Part shown: positions 46,930 to 55,600 of the stretch, piece by piece
How positions within the stretch are numbered: the first letter of the stretch is position 1
How the letters are laid out: every line of letters starts with the position of its first letter
NCBI GenBank assembly: GCA_021776115.1
Contig: JAJFGN010000028.1
Location: 62,001-126,000, forward strand
Length of the DNA stretch: 64,000 nt
DNA from: Kiloniellaceae bacterium
GTDB lineage: Bacteria > Pseudomonadota > Alphaproteobacteria > Kiloniellales > J153
Direction: 5' to 3'
Made by a program: the position numbers and the translations under genes
The notes under the pieces: generated by a model
Seen by the model: the letters and a program-made list of their open reading frames with translations, nothing else
The model's database searches: none
Told to the model about the DNA's origin: nothing

Positions 46930-46996
46930 TAGATTTACAAAGCCGCGGCGCATAAGGAAACTTGCGACAACGAGGCGATTTCAAGGAGGAGCAGTC

Positions 46997-48172
46997 ATGG
47001 CCGGTTCGGCACATAAACTCGTCATCAAGAATATCGGGCTGATTCTGTCCGGGGCGCTGGAAAAGCCGATCCTCGACGGTGATACGGTCGTATCGGTCGA
47101 CGGCAAGATCGCCGGGATCGGGTACGAAAAAGACCTCGATACCGGCAATCCCGATACGCTGATCGACGCCCATGGCGTCGCCCTTTCACCGGGCCTGATC
47201 GACAGCCATGTGCACCCCGTCATCGGCGATTACACCCCCCGCCAGCAGCAGGTAAACTGGATCGATTCCTGTTTGCACGGCGGCGTCACCACCATGATCT
47301 CCGCGGGGGAGGTGCACCTTCCGGGCCGGCCGAAAGATATCGTCGGGCTCAAGGCGATGGCGATCGCATCCCAGCGCTGGTACGAGAATTTCCGCCCGTC
47401 CGGGGTCAAAGTCCTGGCCGGGGCGCCGGTCATTGAAGAGGGCATGGAAGAGCACGACTTCAAAGAGTTGGCGGACGCCGGTGTGACACTGCTGGGCGAA
47501 GTCGGTCTCGGTTCGGTCAAGGCCGGGGACAAAGCCAAGCAGATGGTGGCCTGGGCGCGCAAGTATGGGATCCAGTCCACGATTCATACCGGCGGGCCGT
47601 CGATTCCCGGCTCCGGCCTGATCGACAAGGACGTTGTGCTGGAGGCGGACGCCGACATCATCGGCCACATCAACGGCGGTCACACCGCGCTTCCGGATGA
47701 CCAGATCCTGTGCCTTTGCGAAAGCTGCCAGCGCGGGATCGAGCTTGTGCACAACGGGAACGAACGGTCCGCTTTGCTGGCCATGCGGACGGCCTTTGAA
47801 CTGGACCAATCGGAACGGGTGATCCTGGGAACCGATTCGCCGGCCGGTTCGGGCGTGCAACCGCTTGGCATCCTGCGCATGATCGCGATGTTGTCGTCGC
47901 TCGGCGACATTCCGGCGGAAACGGCCTTCTGCTTTGCCACCGGTAACACCGCACGCATGCGCGGACTCGATTGCGGCTTGATTGAGATCGGCAAATCCGC
48001 CGACTTCATCCTGATCGATAGTGCCCAGCATGCACCCGGCAAGGACATGCTGGATTCGATTCGCCAGGGCAACTTGCCCGGTGTCGGCATGACCGTGATC
48101 GACGGCGTCGTGCGCTCCGCGCGGTCGCGAAATACGCCGCCGGCTACGAGACTGCCGGAACAGTTGACGTAG
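46997..48172 (+). CDS. ena: Enamidase-like amidohydrolase (6-oxotetrahydronicotinate type)
   Basis: 391 aa amidohydrolase with the metal motif LIDSHVHP (H71, H73), GGVTTMISAGEVHLPGRPKD, GEVGLGSVK, IHTGGPSIPGS, GHINGGHTAL and GTDSPAGSGVQPLGILR. The HLPGRPKD, GGPSIPGS and SRNTPPA segments closely resemble Eubacterium barkeri enamidase as I recall it. That enzyme hydrolyses 1,4,5,6-tetrahydro-6-oxonicotinate to 2-formylglutarate and ammonia. ATG 46997 follows AAGGAGGAG. A 6-hydroxynicotinate-reductase-like gene lies in the convergent operon, which supports the assignment. Substrate identity remains inference. Confidence 0.85.
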   Translation: MAGSAHKLVIKNIGLILSGALEKPILDGDTVVSVDGKIAGIGYEKDLDTGNPDTLIDAHGVALSPGLIDSHVHPVIGDYTPRQQQVNWIDSCLHGGVTTMISAGEVHLPGRPKDIVGLKAMAIASQRWYENFRPSGVKVLAGAPVIEEGMEEHDFKELADAGVTLLGEVGLGSVKAGDKAKQMVAWARKYGIQSTIHTGGPSIPGSGLIDKDVVLEADADIIGHINGGHTALPDDQILCLCESCQRGIELVHNGNERSALLAMRTAFELDQSERVILGTDSPAGSGVQPLGILRMIAMLSSLGDIPAETAFCFATGNTARMRGLDCGLIEIGKSADFILIDSAQHAPGKDMLDSIRQGNLPGVGMTVIDGVVRSARSRNTPPATRLPEQLT

Positions 48173-48190
48173 TGCGGGACCTCACGGGGG

Positions 48191-48778
48191 TTACCGCAAG
48201 CCGTCTTCGCCCTTGGCCTCTTCGGCTTTGAGGCCGCCGACGCGGGGCAAGGGGCGGCCCGAGTCCGTTACAGAAATCGCGACCATGATCTCGTTGGCGC
48301 GAGGTGCATCGTTGATGCGCACCTCCATACCGTCGAAGTGCGAACGCACGTAGGCCGCGTCCTTGTGACCCAGCGGCACGTCGAGCGGCTGTCCCATGGA
48401 GCCCATTTTTTTTGAGGACGGCACCAGCGCCGCGCCTTTCTCCACCGCCGCGCGCAGCGGCTTGCCCAGACGCGGGTGCAGAATCGCGGCCGCATGTTCC
48501 AGTTCGCCATTCTCGCCAACCATGGCGGCCTTGCCATAGCTTTCAGCCCGCCAAGCTTCAATCCCAAGCGCTTCGACACAGCGCCTACCCAGCAGGCCGC
48601 CTAACTCCTCGCCAATAGCCATCAAGTCTTCGAGATCTTCCTGATACCGGCCCGCGAAAGGATTTTCGATCACCGCGACGGCCGCCGCGCGGCGGGTGGG
48701 GGGCGAGATGTCCTTTCCAATTTCCTTGTGGGTCTCTTCCACGATAGTGACGATCTTGCGGACCTTTGCTTTCGTCAT
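48191..48778 (-). CDS. AA_synth (DUF1185) family protein, copy 1
   Basis: 195 aa, soluble, no signal peptide. Shared landmarks with copy 2 are ENPFAGRY (about 38-45), GELEHAA, SSKK, and the block AAYVRSHFD..EVRINDAPRANEI. The two end in almost the same tail (GGLKAEEAKGEDGLR here, GGLKASEIKGEDGLR in copy 2). The family is called amino acid synthesis in Pfam, but no reaction is established to my knowledge. It is last in the operon, joined to copy 2 by an ATGA overlap. A small enzyme or subunit acting on the ring-opened product is possible. Confidence 0.85.
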   Translation of the reverse strand: MTKAKVRKIVTIVEETHKEIGKDISPPTRRAAAVAVIENPFAGRYQEDLEDLMAIGEELGGLLGRRCVEALGIEAWRAESYGKAAMVGENGELEHAAAILHPRLGKPLRAAVEKGAALVPSSKKMGSMGQPLDVPLGHKDAAYVRSHFDGMEVRINDAPRANEIMVAISVTDSGRPLPRVGGLKAEEAKGEDGLR

Positions 48779-49359
48779 CTCAGCCCATCCTCTCCTTTGA
48801 TCTCGCTAGCCTTCAATCCGCCGGCGCGGTTGTGAATACGCGGCCCGGTTGTCATGACCAGGGCGACCAGCATTTCATTCTTTCGGGGCGCGTCGTTGAT
48901 TCCGACTTCGATCGCATCGAAGTGCGAGCGGACATAAGAAGCGTTAGCATGGGTCACCGGAATGTCGAGCAGGGTTCCAGGTCCACCGACCTTTTTTGAC
49001 GAGGCGACAATGGCTTTAGAATTCGTGATGAGTTCGCGCATCGAGTAACCGCCCGGCGCGTGCCAAAGCGCGGCATGCTCCAGCTCCCCCGCCTCGCCGA
49101 CGATGGCGCCTTTGCCATAGCCTTCCACAACGGAGGGATCGCCCCCCAGCGCATCGATCAAATCCTGAGCCATCTTGAGACCGAGCGGCTTTAGATCGTC
49201 GATGAAACCAACGATTTCCTCGACGTATCGCCCGGCGAAGGGATTTTCTATGACGGTGCAAACGGTCCCCCGCCTCAAGGGAACGGACGCAACGGGCCCA
49301 CCCTCGTGGAAAATCTCGTCCAGGGTAATAACAGACTTTCTGATCGCGACCTCAGGCAT
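48775..49359 (-). CDS. AA_synth (DUF1185) family protein, copy 2
   Basis: 194 aa paralogue of the next gene with the same ENPFAGRY, GELEHAA, SSKKVG and YVRSHFDAIEVGINDAPRK landmarks. The ATG at 49359 was chosen over 49386: it follows GAGGCTGG, gives a length matching copy 1, and overlaps the UPF0280 gene by 8 bp. Tandem non-identical copies with a shared C-terminal tail suggest a heteromer whose tails are functionally constrained. Function unknown. Confidence 0.85.
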   Translation of the reverse strand: MPEVAIRKSVITLDEIFHEGGPVASVPLRRGTVCTVIENPFAGRYVEEIVGFIDDLKPLGLKMAQDLIDALGGDPSVVEGYGKGAIVGEAGELEHAALWHAPGGYSMRELITNSKAIVASSKKVGGPGTLLDIPVTHANASYVRSHFDAIEVGINDAPRKNEMLVALVMTTGPRIHNRAGGLKASEIKGEDGLR

Positions 49360-50260
49360 GAACCAGCCTCTTCGTTTCCGTTCCACCTAGCGATAGCCCC
49401 ACAGGCCCAAGGCAATCGATACTTCGGATTTCGCCCTGAAGACATAGCTTGGCCGCGACAATCAGGCCCCGGCAGCGCATATCTTGCGCCACCTTTACGC
49501 CCCGGTCGAGGGCGGCCGCCTTCTCGTCCGCGCTGAGCACGCCAACCTCGACGGTCACCAGCCGATCGCCCAGATCGCTATCGGGAGAAAGTTCGCGCGC
49601 AGGCATCCTGCGGATCGACGGTGCGCCGGGAATGTCGATCGCATTCGCGATCAAAGTCGCCGCCGCATCCGCAGCCGCCGCACAACCCGCCAGCACGGTC
49701 ACGGCGTCGGCGATACCTAGACTGTGACTACGCCCGCGCCACCCGCTAGTCGCGATTCCGCGCACCAGGTCTTCGCTGCCAACCGCTATCTTCTCTAAGC
49801 CCTCGCCCGTTACCGGATTAGAAGCCACGCCAACGGAAAAGCTCTCGCCATGTGCCAAGTACAGGGCGATGTCGCCGCCGTTGTTAACATAGGCCCGGCG
49901 CAAGCTTCGGCCCCGACAGAGCTCAAAAAGAATATGATCGGCAACAGCGCCCGCGACCGCCGCCATCGGTGTGACGAACACCTTGGTGTGAGGAAAAACC
50001 GCCCGCAGCATTCTGCGGGCGACCGCGCCGGCTGGCGCATGAGGAATCGCGTCCACCGGCGCGCGCAGGATCGAAAGCTCCAAGACCAAGGTGTCCAAGA
50101 CAGATCGGAATGCCCGCCGGGCCTGCCGATAAGCGGCCGCGACTTCATCGACGTTCCCGGACGCTTCGACAATCAAGTCGATGGGCCCGTGTTGCAGATG
50201 CAGCCGCTTGCCATCGGGTAGAAGCGCCGCTTGAGGGCCGCTATCGCGAAAGACGCTCAC
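49352..50260 (-). CDS. UPF0280 family protein (ApbE-like fold)
   Basis: 302 aa. The conserved core is FVTPMAAVAGAVADHIL followed by RRAYVNNGGDIALYL and GIATSGWRGRSHSLGIADAVTVLA, which matches UPF0280. UPF0280 is structurally related to the ApbE flavin transferases, and the NNGGDIAL segment resembles the ApbE active-site loop. It is joined by an ATGA overlap to the ring reductase gene. The reductase from E. barkeri is reported to carry covalently bound flavin, so this protein is a candidate for attaching it. That role is inference. Confidence 0.85.
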   Translation of the reverse strand: MSVFRDSGPQAALLPDGKRLHLQHGPIDLIVEASGNVDEVAAAYRQARRAFRSVLDTLVLELSILRAPVDAIPHAPAGAVARRMLRAVFPHTKVFVTPMAAVAGAVADHILFELCRGRSLRRAYVNNGGDIALYLAHGESFSVGVASNPVTGEGLEKIAVGSEDLVRGIATSGWRGRSHSLGIADAVTVLAGCAAAADAAATLIANAIDIPGAPSIRRMPARELSPDSDLGDRLVTVEVGVLSADEKAAALDRGVKVAQDMRCRGLIVAAKLCLQGEIRSIDCLGPVGLSLGGTETKRLVHA

Positions 50261-51780
50261 TTGTCCGTGTCCCTACCGGTCCAGCCAAAGTTGCCGGCCC
50301 GCGTCGGCCACGGATTGTCGCGCACCTGGTCCAAGTGGCGTTGCCCTTTCAGGACGTGGTCGTTCTGGCGCCCGGTAACGCCTTTGACGGCGTCCTCGAT
50401 CGGCATGACATGATCCATATGGCCGCCCAGAGCCTGATAGTCGTCGCGCCGCATGGTGAATTCTATCGGCGCCACCAGGGCGGGCGTCGGAACATAGCCG
50501 AAGGCCCGCTCCGGCATCCGGGTGACATCGGCCATGATGGTAATGCCACCGCCCGGCCAGACATAGGCGGGTGCGCCGCCACAGGTGATATGAGTGAGCA
50601 TCTGCTTCACCGACCGGGTCAGCTTGACCGGATTCTCGGTCACCCCGGCGCGAAGCGATCCGCCGGCACCGCCCATAAACAGGACTGAGCACAAGGCCGG
50701 CTCGCAATTTTCCTCGATTCGTTGAACCGAGGGTATTAGCCGGTCTGGCATCTCCATTTGCTGGGGAATCAAGTCTTCGTCCAATTCGAAGTAAGCGAAC
50801 TGCTCCCCAGTGGTGGAGACCATGAGAAGGGATTGTCCCGGGCGCGCGATCTTCGGATCGAATTTATCGAGGATCAACAAGGGATCGTCTATATCGGTGC
50901 CGCCCCAACCGGTCCCCGGTTCCGCGACTTGAAAGTAGCGGCCCGGCGTGGAACGGCGCCCCTTGACCTTGATGCCGCTTGCTTGCCAACCAATTACCTT
51001 ACCGGCCTGGTGTTCCGACATGACCCCGGTGATGTGATCGTCGACGACCACAACCTCGTCGACCAACCCCTTCCACTGAGAGGCGAACATACCGACTGTC
51101 GCCGACCCGCAACCGACCCGCATCCGCTGCTCCTCGACACCGTTGATGACCGGCGCTTTCCCGGCCTCGATCACGACCGTCAAACCTTCGTCGATCACCA
51201 TCTCCACCGGTTTTCGATTGCACAGATCCATGAGCGATTGGCAGGTGACGCGGCCTTCCTTCTTGCTACCGCCGGTCAGATGATGCACGCCCCCGATCGA
51301 CAGCATTTGAGAACCGTACTCGCCGGTCGTTACGTGACCGATGGGCTCACCATCGACACGGACCAGGTTTCGCTCGGGACCCAGGTGCCGGTCGGTGTCG
51401 ATCTTCACCTTCGCGCCGCAATAGCTGAAGATGCCCTCCGTCACGACCGTGATCATGTCGATGCCATCCACATCGCGCGAGACGATGAAAGGCGCCGGCT
51501 TGTAGTCCGGATAGGTTGTGCCAGCGCCGATAGCGGTGACAAAGGCCTCGCCGGGTATCACCAGGTCGCCGTCCCATTCCTTGTCCGTGTCCAAAAACGG
51601 CACGAGCTTGGCACCGTCTTCCTGGCGCCTATCGATGAGGATCAACGGGTCGACCCGCACTAACTGTCCGGCTTCGTTCGCATAGCGATCACAGGCGCCC
51701 GCTTTCCCTTCGGCGATGTAGCACATCACCGGGCAGGCGTCGCAGCGGATCTTATCGCGCGTTGGCTTACCCTCGCTCAT
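50257..51780 (-). CDS. hnr: 6-hydroxynicotinate reductase-like iron-sulfur flavoprotein
   Basis: 507 aa. The N-terminal cysteines CDACPVMC...GACDRY (C13, C16, C20, C30) would bind a [4Fe-4S] cluster, and further conserved-looking cysteines occur at C121, C180, C187, C224, C359, C364 and C400. I recognise it as the Hnr family, which reduces 6-hydroxynicotinate to 1,4,5,6-tetrahydro-6-oxonicotinate. That enzyme contains covalent flavin, one [2Fe-2S] and two [4Fe-4S] clusters. ATG 51780 starts MSEGKPTRDKIRCDAC; the longer frame lies in the upstream gene. It lies 13 bp after the molybdenum hydroxylase gene. The precise ring substrate is not proven. Confidence 0.85.
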   Translation of the reverse strand: MSEGKPTRDKIRCDACPVMCYIAEGKAGACDRYANEAGQLVRVDPLILIDRRQEDGAKLVPFLDTDKEWDGDLVIPGEAFVTAIGAGTTYPDYKPAPFIVSRDVDGIDMITVVTEGIFSYCGAKVKIDTDRHLGPERNLVRVDGEPIGHVTTGEYGSQMLSIGGVHHLTGGSKKEGRVTCQSLMDLCNRKPVEMVIDEGLTVVIEAGKAPVINGVEEQRMRVGCGSATVGMFASQWKGLVDEVVVVDDHITGVMSEHQAGKVIGWQASGIKVKGRRSTPGRYFQVAEPGTGWGGTDIDDPLLILDKFDPKIARPGQSLLMVSTTGEQFAYFELDEDLIPQQMEMPDRLIPSVQRIEENCEPALCSVLFMGGAGGSLRAGVTENPVKLTRSVKQMLTHITCGGAPAYVWPGGGITIMADVTRMPERAFGYVPTPALVAPIEFTMRRDDYQALGGHMDHVMPIEDAVKGVTGRQNDHVLKGQRHLDQVRDNPWPTRAGNFGWTGRDTDK

Positions 51781-51793
51781 GCCCCGGCCCCGG

Positions 51794-54538
51794 TCATTCC
51801 CGTATCGCCTTAATAGCGGCGCGAACCTTGTCGGGCGTGGCAGGCAGATCGCGGACGAGCGCGCCGGTGGCATCGCGAATCGCGTTCAGAATCGCCGGCG
51901 CCGTGGGGATCAACACATGCTCGCCCAAACCTTTCGCGCCGTAAGGGCCCTCCGCATCGGTCACTTCGACAATGATGTTCTCCACCACCGGCACGTCGCC
52001 GAAGGTGGGAATCAGATAGTCATGCAGGTTTTCGGTGCGGCCCGGAACGTAGTTTTCCATCAAGGCCATGCCGATCCCCTGCGCCGATCCACCTTCGATC
52101 TGCCCCTCGATCAATACCGGATTTATGGCCCGCCCGACGTCATGCGCGGTGCTCAGCCGGTCGAGCTTGACCGTCCCCAGCACCGTATCCACGGTCAACT
52201 CCATGATTTGGGCACCGTAACCATAGACTGCATAAGGCACGCCTTGGCCCTTTTCATCCAGGGGTTTTGTGGGTGGATCATAGGTTTCTTCACCGCGAAA
52301 CACATAACCGAATTCGTCCGGCGCGAGCCGCGACAAATCTAAGCTGGTGACAACAGCGCCGTCGACCAACTCAAGACAACCGTGCTTCGAAAGGATACGG
52401 GCGTCACTAGATACATTGGCATGACGAAGGATTTTCCGGCGCAGCGATTCTCCGGCAAGTTTGGCCGCCATGCCACTGACATATGTTTGGCGCGACGCCG
52501 ACGTCTTCCCGGCGTCCGGCGTCAGGTCGGTGTCGCCGCCAAGCAGGTCAAGACTGTGAACCGGCACGCCCAGCGCGTCAGCCGCGATCTGGGCAATCAC
52601 CGTCGTTGCTCCCTGACCGATATCCACGGCGCCCTGATGCAGGACGACCCGGCCATCAGGACTCACCCCCATGCGGATCGTCGAGGGGTTTGGCAAGGAC
52701 GTGTTGCCGCAGCCGTACCAGCAGGATGCTATCCCAACGCCGCGCCGCAAGCTTGAGCCATTGGTTTGCCGGTTGAAGCGGCTCGCTTCACTTTTGGCTC
52801 GCTCCCAAGCCGGCTTAAGAGCATCGAGGCAGGCGGTAATACCGACGCCCTTGGCGAGCACTTGCCCGGTAACAGTCGCTTGGCCGTTCGAGAGCGCGTT
52901 CCGCAGGCGAAACTCCAAGTGGTCGATGCCGAGCTTAACAGCCAGTTCGTCATAGAGGCACTCCTGAGCAATCGCCGATTGCGGCACGCCGAATCCCCGG
53001 AACGCACCGGACGGCGGGCCATTGGTATGAACCGCCACACTGCGTGCAACATAATTAGGCGTGAAGTAGGGTCCGGAGGCATGGACCGGCACGCGATTGG
53101 CGACGGTCGGTCCCCAACTGGCGTAAGCACCGGTATTGAAAGTACCTTCGAACTCGAACGCCGTGATTTTCCCGGTCTCGTCGCATCCTATTTTAGCCCT
53201 AGTTTCCGAGGGATGTCGCTTGGTAGTTGATTGCATCGATTCCTGGCGGCTGTATGTCAGGGCCGCTGGACGATTGAGATGCCAGGCAGCGATCGCGATA
53301 TAGGGTTGCAACGAGATATCAATCTTAGAACCAAAGCCACCGCCGCAGGCCGTCGGTACGACGCGAATCTGCGTTGGGTCGAGCGCCAGAATTTCCGCGA
53401 GCGTACCCCTATCCATATGCGGCGCTTGCGTCGATGCGAAGACCTCAATGCGATCCCCGACGCGGCGTGCAAATCCGGCTTCGGGCTCGATATAGGCGTG
53501 CTCGATGAAAGGTGTGGAGAACCGACCTTCGACAACATGAGACGCTTGGGCAAACCCCGCCGCGATATCGCCGCGCTCGACATAACCGCGTACCAACACA
53601 TTCCTATCGCGGCCATCGTGAAGCCGCGGGGCATCCTCGGACTGAGCCTGATCCGGTGTGAGCACGTGAAGCAACGGTTCCCAGGTTATCGGAAATTCAT
53701 CCAAATCCAGCGTCTTCATGGCAGCGCGCTCACCAGCGATCGCGGCGACCGCTTCACCACGATAACGGACAAACTTTTCAGCGAAGACGGGTTGATCGGC
53801 GAAAGGCGGAATGACACCGAAACAGTTTCGTCCGGCAACATCCACCGCAGTAAAAACCGCCAGGACACCAGGATGACAGTCAACATAACCGGCGATATCG
53901 CCGAATGCGAAGGCCGCATGGTGATGCGGGCTTCGCAGGACACGAACGATAACCGCATCGTCCGGCGTCAGATCCGCACCGAAGGCCTCCGTGCCTGCCA
54001 CCTTGGGACCGCCGTCCAAACGGCGGATTCCCGCTCCCACACTCGCGCCAACAGGCGGAGACACATCACCGCTATTGAACCCGGTTGCATGCACGACGGC
54101 GTCGATAATCTTGCTATATCCCGTGCACCGGCATAACACGCCGCCCAGGGCATCGGTTACTTCGCTTCTGGTTGGGTTGGGTGTGCGCTGCAATAGCGCG
54201 GCGGCGGAGACAAGCATGCCTGGCGTACATATGCCGCATTGGGCCGCGCCAAAGTGCAGAAACGATTCTTGTAATCGAGACAATGTGCCGGTCGATTTCA
54301 AACCTTCAACGGTGGTAACCTTCGCGCCTTCCGCTTGACCGACCGGCACAAGGCAGGCGCAGCAAGGCGCACCGTCAATTAACACGGTGCAGGCACCGCA
54401 GTCGCCTGCGTCACACCCAACCTTGGTACCGACCAGCCCCAGATGGTCCCGCAACGTCGTCGACAAACGATCGCTTAGCGCGACGTTAGCCCTAACCGGC
54501 GTGCCATTTAGATCGAAACTTACTTCGAGGCCGCGCAT
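51794..54538 (-). CDS. Xanthine dehydrogenase-type molybdenum hydroxylase, fused FeS and Mo subunit
   Basis: 914 aa. Residues 1-160 are the two [2Fe-2S] domains: GCDAGDCGAC with C42, C47 and C50, then CGICTPG (C101, C104) and LCRCTG (C136, C138). The rest is the molybdopterin domain, with CGGGFGSKIDISLQPY, GAFRGFGVPQSA, GGDTDLTPDAGKTSASRQ and the catalytic Glu873 in KGLGEHVLIPTAPAIL. Such enzymes hydroxylate N-heterocycles such as nicotinate at carbon next to nitrogen, using water. The FAD subunit is encoded 10 bp upstream. In E. barkeri nicotinate dehydrogenase these parts are separate subunits, so the fusion differs. Confidence 0.93.
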   Translation of the reverse strand: MRGLEVSFDLNGTPVRANVALSDRLSTTLRDHLGLVGTKVGCDAGDCGACTVLIDGAPCCACLVPVGQAEGAKVTTVEGLKSTGTLSRLQESFLHFGAAQCGICTPGMLVSAAALLQRTPNPTRSEVTDALGGVLCRCTGYSKIIDAVVHATGFNSGDVSPPVGASVGAGIRRLDGGPKVAGTEAFGADLTPDDAVIVRVLRSPHHHAAFAFGDIAGYVDCHPGVLAVFTAVDVAGRNCFGVIPPFADQPVFAEKFVRYRGEAVAAIAGERAAMKTLDLDEFPITWEPLLHVLTPDQAQSEDAPRLHDGRDRNVLVRGYVERGDIAAGFAQASHVVEGRFSTPFIEHAYIEPEAGFARRVGDRIEVFASTQAPHMDRGTLAEILALDPTQIRVVPTACGGGFGSKIDISLQPYIAIAAWHLNRPAALTYSRQESMQSTTKRHPSETRAKIGCDETGKITAFEFEGTFNTGAYASWGPTVANRVPVHASGPYFTPNYVARSVAVHTNGPPSGAFRGFGVPQSAIAQECLYDELAVKLGIDHLEFRLRNALSNGQATVTGQVLAKGVGITACLDALKPAWERAKSEASRFNRQTNGSSLRRGVGIASCWYGCGNTSLPNPSTIRMGVSPDGRVVLHQGAVDIGQGATTVIAQIAADALGVPVHSLDLLGGDTDLTPDAGKTSASRQTYVSGMAAKLAGESLRRKILRHANVSSDARILSKHGCLELVDGAVVTSLDLSRLAPDEFGYVFRGEETYDPPTKPLDEKGQGVPYAVYGYGAQIMELTVDTVLGTVKLDRLSTAHDVGRAINPVLIEGQIEGGSAQGIGMALMENYVPGRTENLHDYLIPTFGDVPVVENIIVEVTDAEGPYGAKGLGEHVLIPTAPAILNAIRDATGALVRDLPATPDKVRAAIKAIRE

Positions 54539-54548
54539 CGAACCGGCC

Positions 54549-55379
54549 CTAAGTTAGGCAGCCGAGGAGCGCGCGCCGTACGAGCTCGCATGCCGCTTCA
54601 GCACGGTAATCGGCGTTCGCGCGTATATCGTCTATGGGAGACAAATGTGCGAGGTGCGCAGACAAAACGGCCTGGGCCAAAGAGTCGTCGCAAGGCTTTG
54701 CAATGAGCGCCTGTTCCAAGCCCCGCAAGCGTTGAGCGACCACGGAGCACGCGCCGACAGAGACGCTTGCGCCGGTTACTCTATTGTCGACACCTGTTTC
54801 AATGCGGGCGGCCACCATGGCAATGGATATGACCAGGTACTTCCTGGTTCCCAATTTGACAAAATGCGACCGGCCTTGTGCGATCTCGGCAGGGATCAAA
54901 ATCCCAGTCACGATCTCGTCTGGGCGCAGGGCGGTCGCGCGGTTGCCGAGAATGAAATCGGCAAGGGCAAGATGACGCTTGCCCCGAGAGGACACCGTCT
55001 CGACTGCCGCATCCAGGATCAGCAGTGGCGGCACCCCGTCGGCGGCTGGAGAAGCATTGCAGATGTTACCCGCGACCGTGGCTCGGTTTTGGATCTGGAC
55101 CGAGCCGACCTCCCGCGCGGCGAGCTTCAGCGCATCGAATGCAGGCGGCAGGTTGTCGGAAATCACGTCGCTCCATGTCGTCAAGGCCCCAATACGCCAG
55201 CTATTGCCTTCACGCCGAATACCACGGAGCCCCTTAAGGGCCGAAATATCCAGAACCGGTTCCGTGACGGCCTGATCGCGAAGAGCAGGATAGAAATCGG
55301 TGCCACCAGCGAGGACCGTCCATCGGTCCTTCGCCAGGAGCGAAAGCGCCGCATCCACCGTGGTCGGCCTCTCGTACAT
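54549..55379 (-). CDS. Xanthine dehydrogenase-type FAD-binding subunit
   Basis: 276 aa medium subunit of the molybdenum hydroxylase. VLAGGTDFYPALRD (about 22-35) and IQNRATVAGNICNASPAADGVPPLL are the FAD-binding motifs, and the C-terminal CO-dehydrogenase flavoprotein domain follows. It is the first gene of the six-gene minus-strand operon ending at 48191; all internal gaps are 13 bp or less or overlaps. Confidence 0.93.
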   Translation of the reverse strand: MYERPTTVDAALSLLAKDRWTVLAGGTDFYPALRDQAVTEPVLDISALKGLRGIRREGNSWRIGALTTWSDVISDNLPPAFDALKLAAREVGSVQIQNRATVAGNICNASPAADGVPPLLILDAAVETVSSRGKRHLALADFILGNRATALRPDEIVTGILIPAEIAQGRSHFVKLGTRKYLVISIAMVAARIETGVDNRVTGASVSVGACSVVAQRLRGLEQALIAKPCDDSLAQAVLSAHLAHLSPIDDIRANADYRAEAACELVRRALLGCLT

Positions 55380-55419
55380 TCAGCTTTTTCCCATTATCCC
55401 TGCGAACAACAGTTTTAAT

Positions 55420-55478
55420 TTGTATGCTTACGACAAAATGCAGATTCTCGCCGCCAGCTTCCTGAAGAGATCATACAA
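55420..55478. promoter_or_regulatory. Spaced TTGTATG/CATACAA inverted repeat upstream of the hydroxylase operon
   Basis: TTGTATG at 55420-55426 and CATACAA at 55472-55478 are complementary 7-mers 45 bp apart, 41 bp upstream of the FAD-subunit ATG. They could be paired regulator half-sites (GntR-like) or the promoter region itself. Nothing coding is visible between 55380 and 55600. Confidence 0.3.
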
Positions 55479-55600
55479 CACGCTTTCGAGCAGTACTTCC
55501 GGTTTTTCGGACGCGCGCCTGCACCTAGACCGCACGTCGCACCGGCGGGTAGTGTCGATCTAATGCGAACCAGTCTCCAAAGCTCGCGAGGCCAGGGTCG

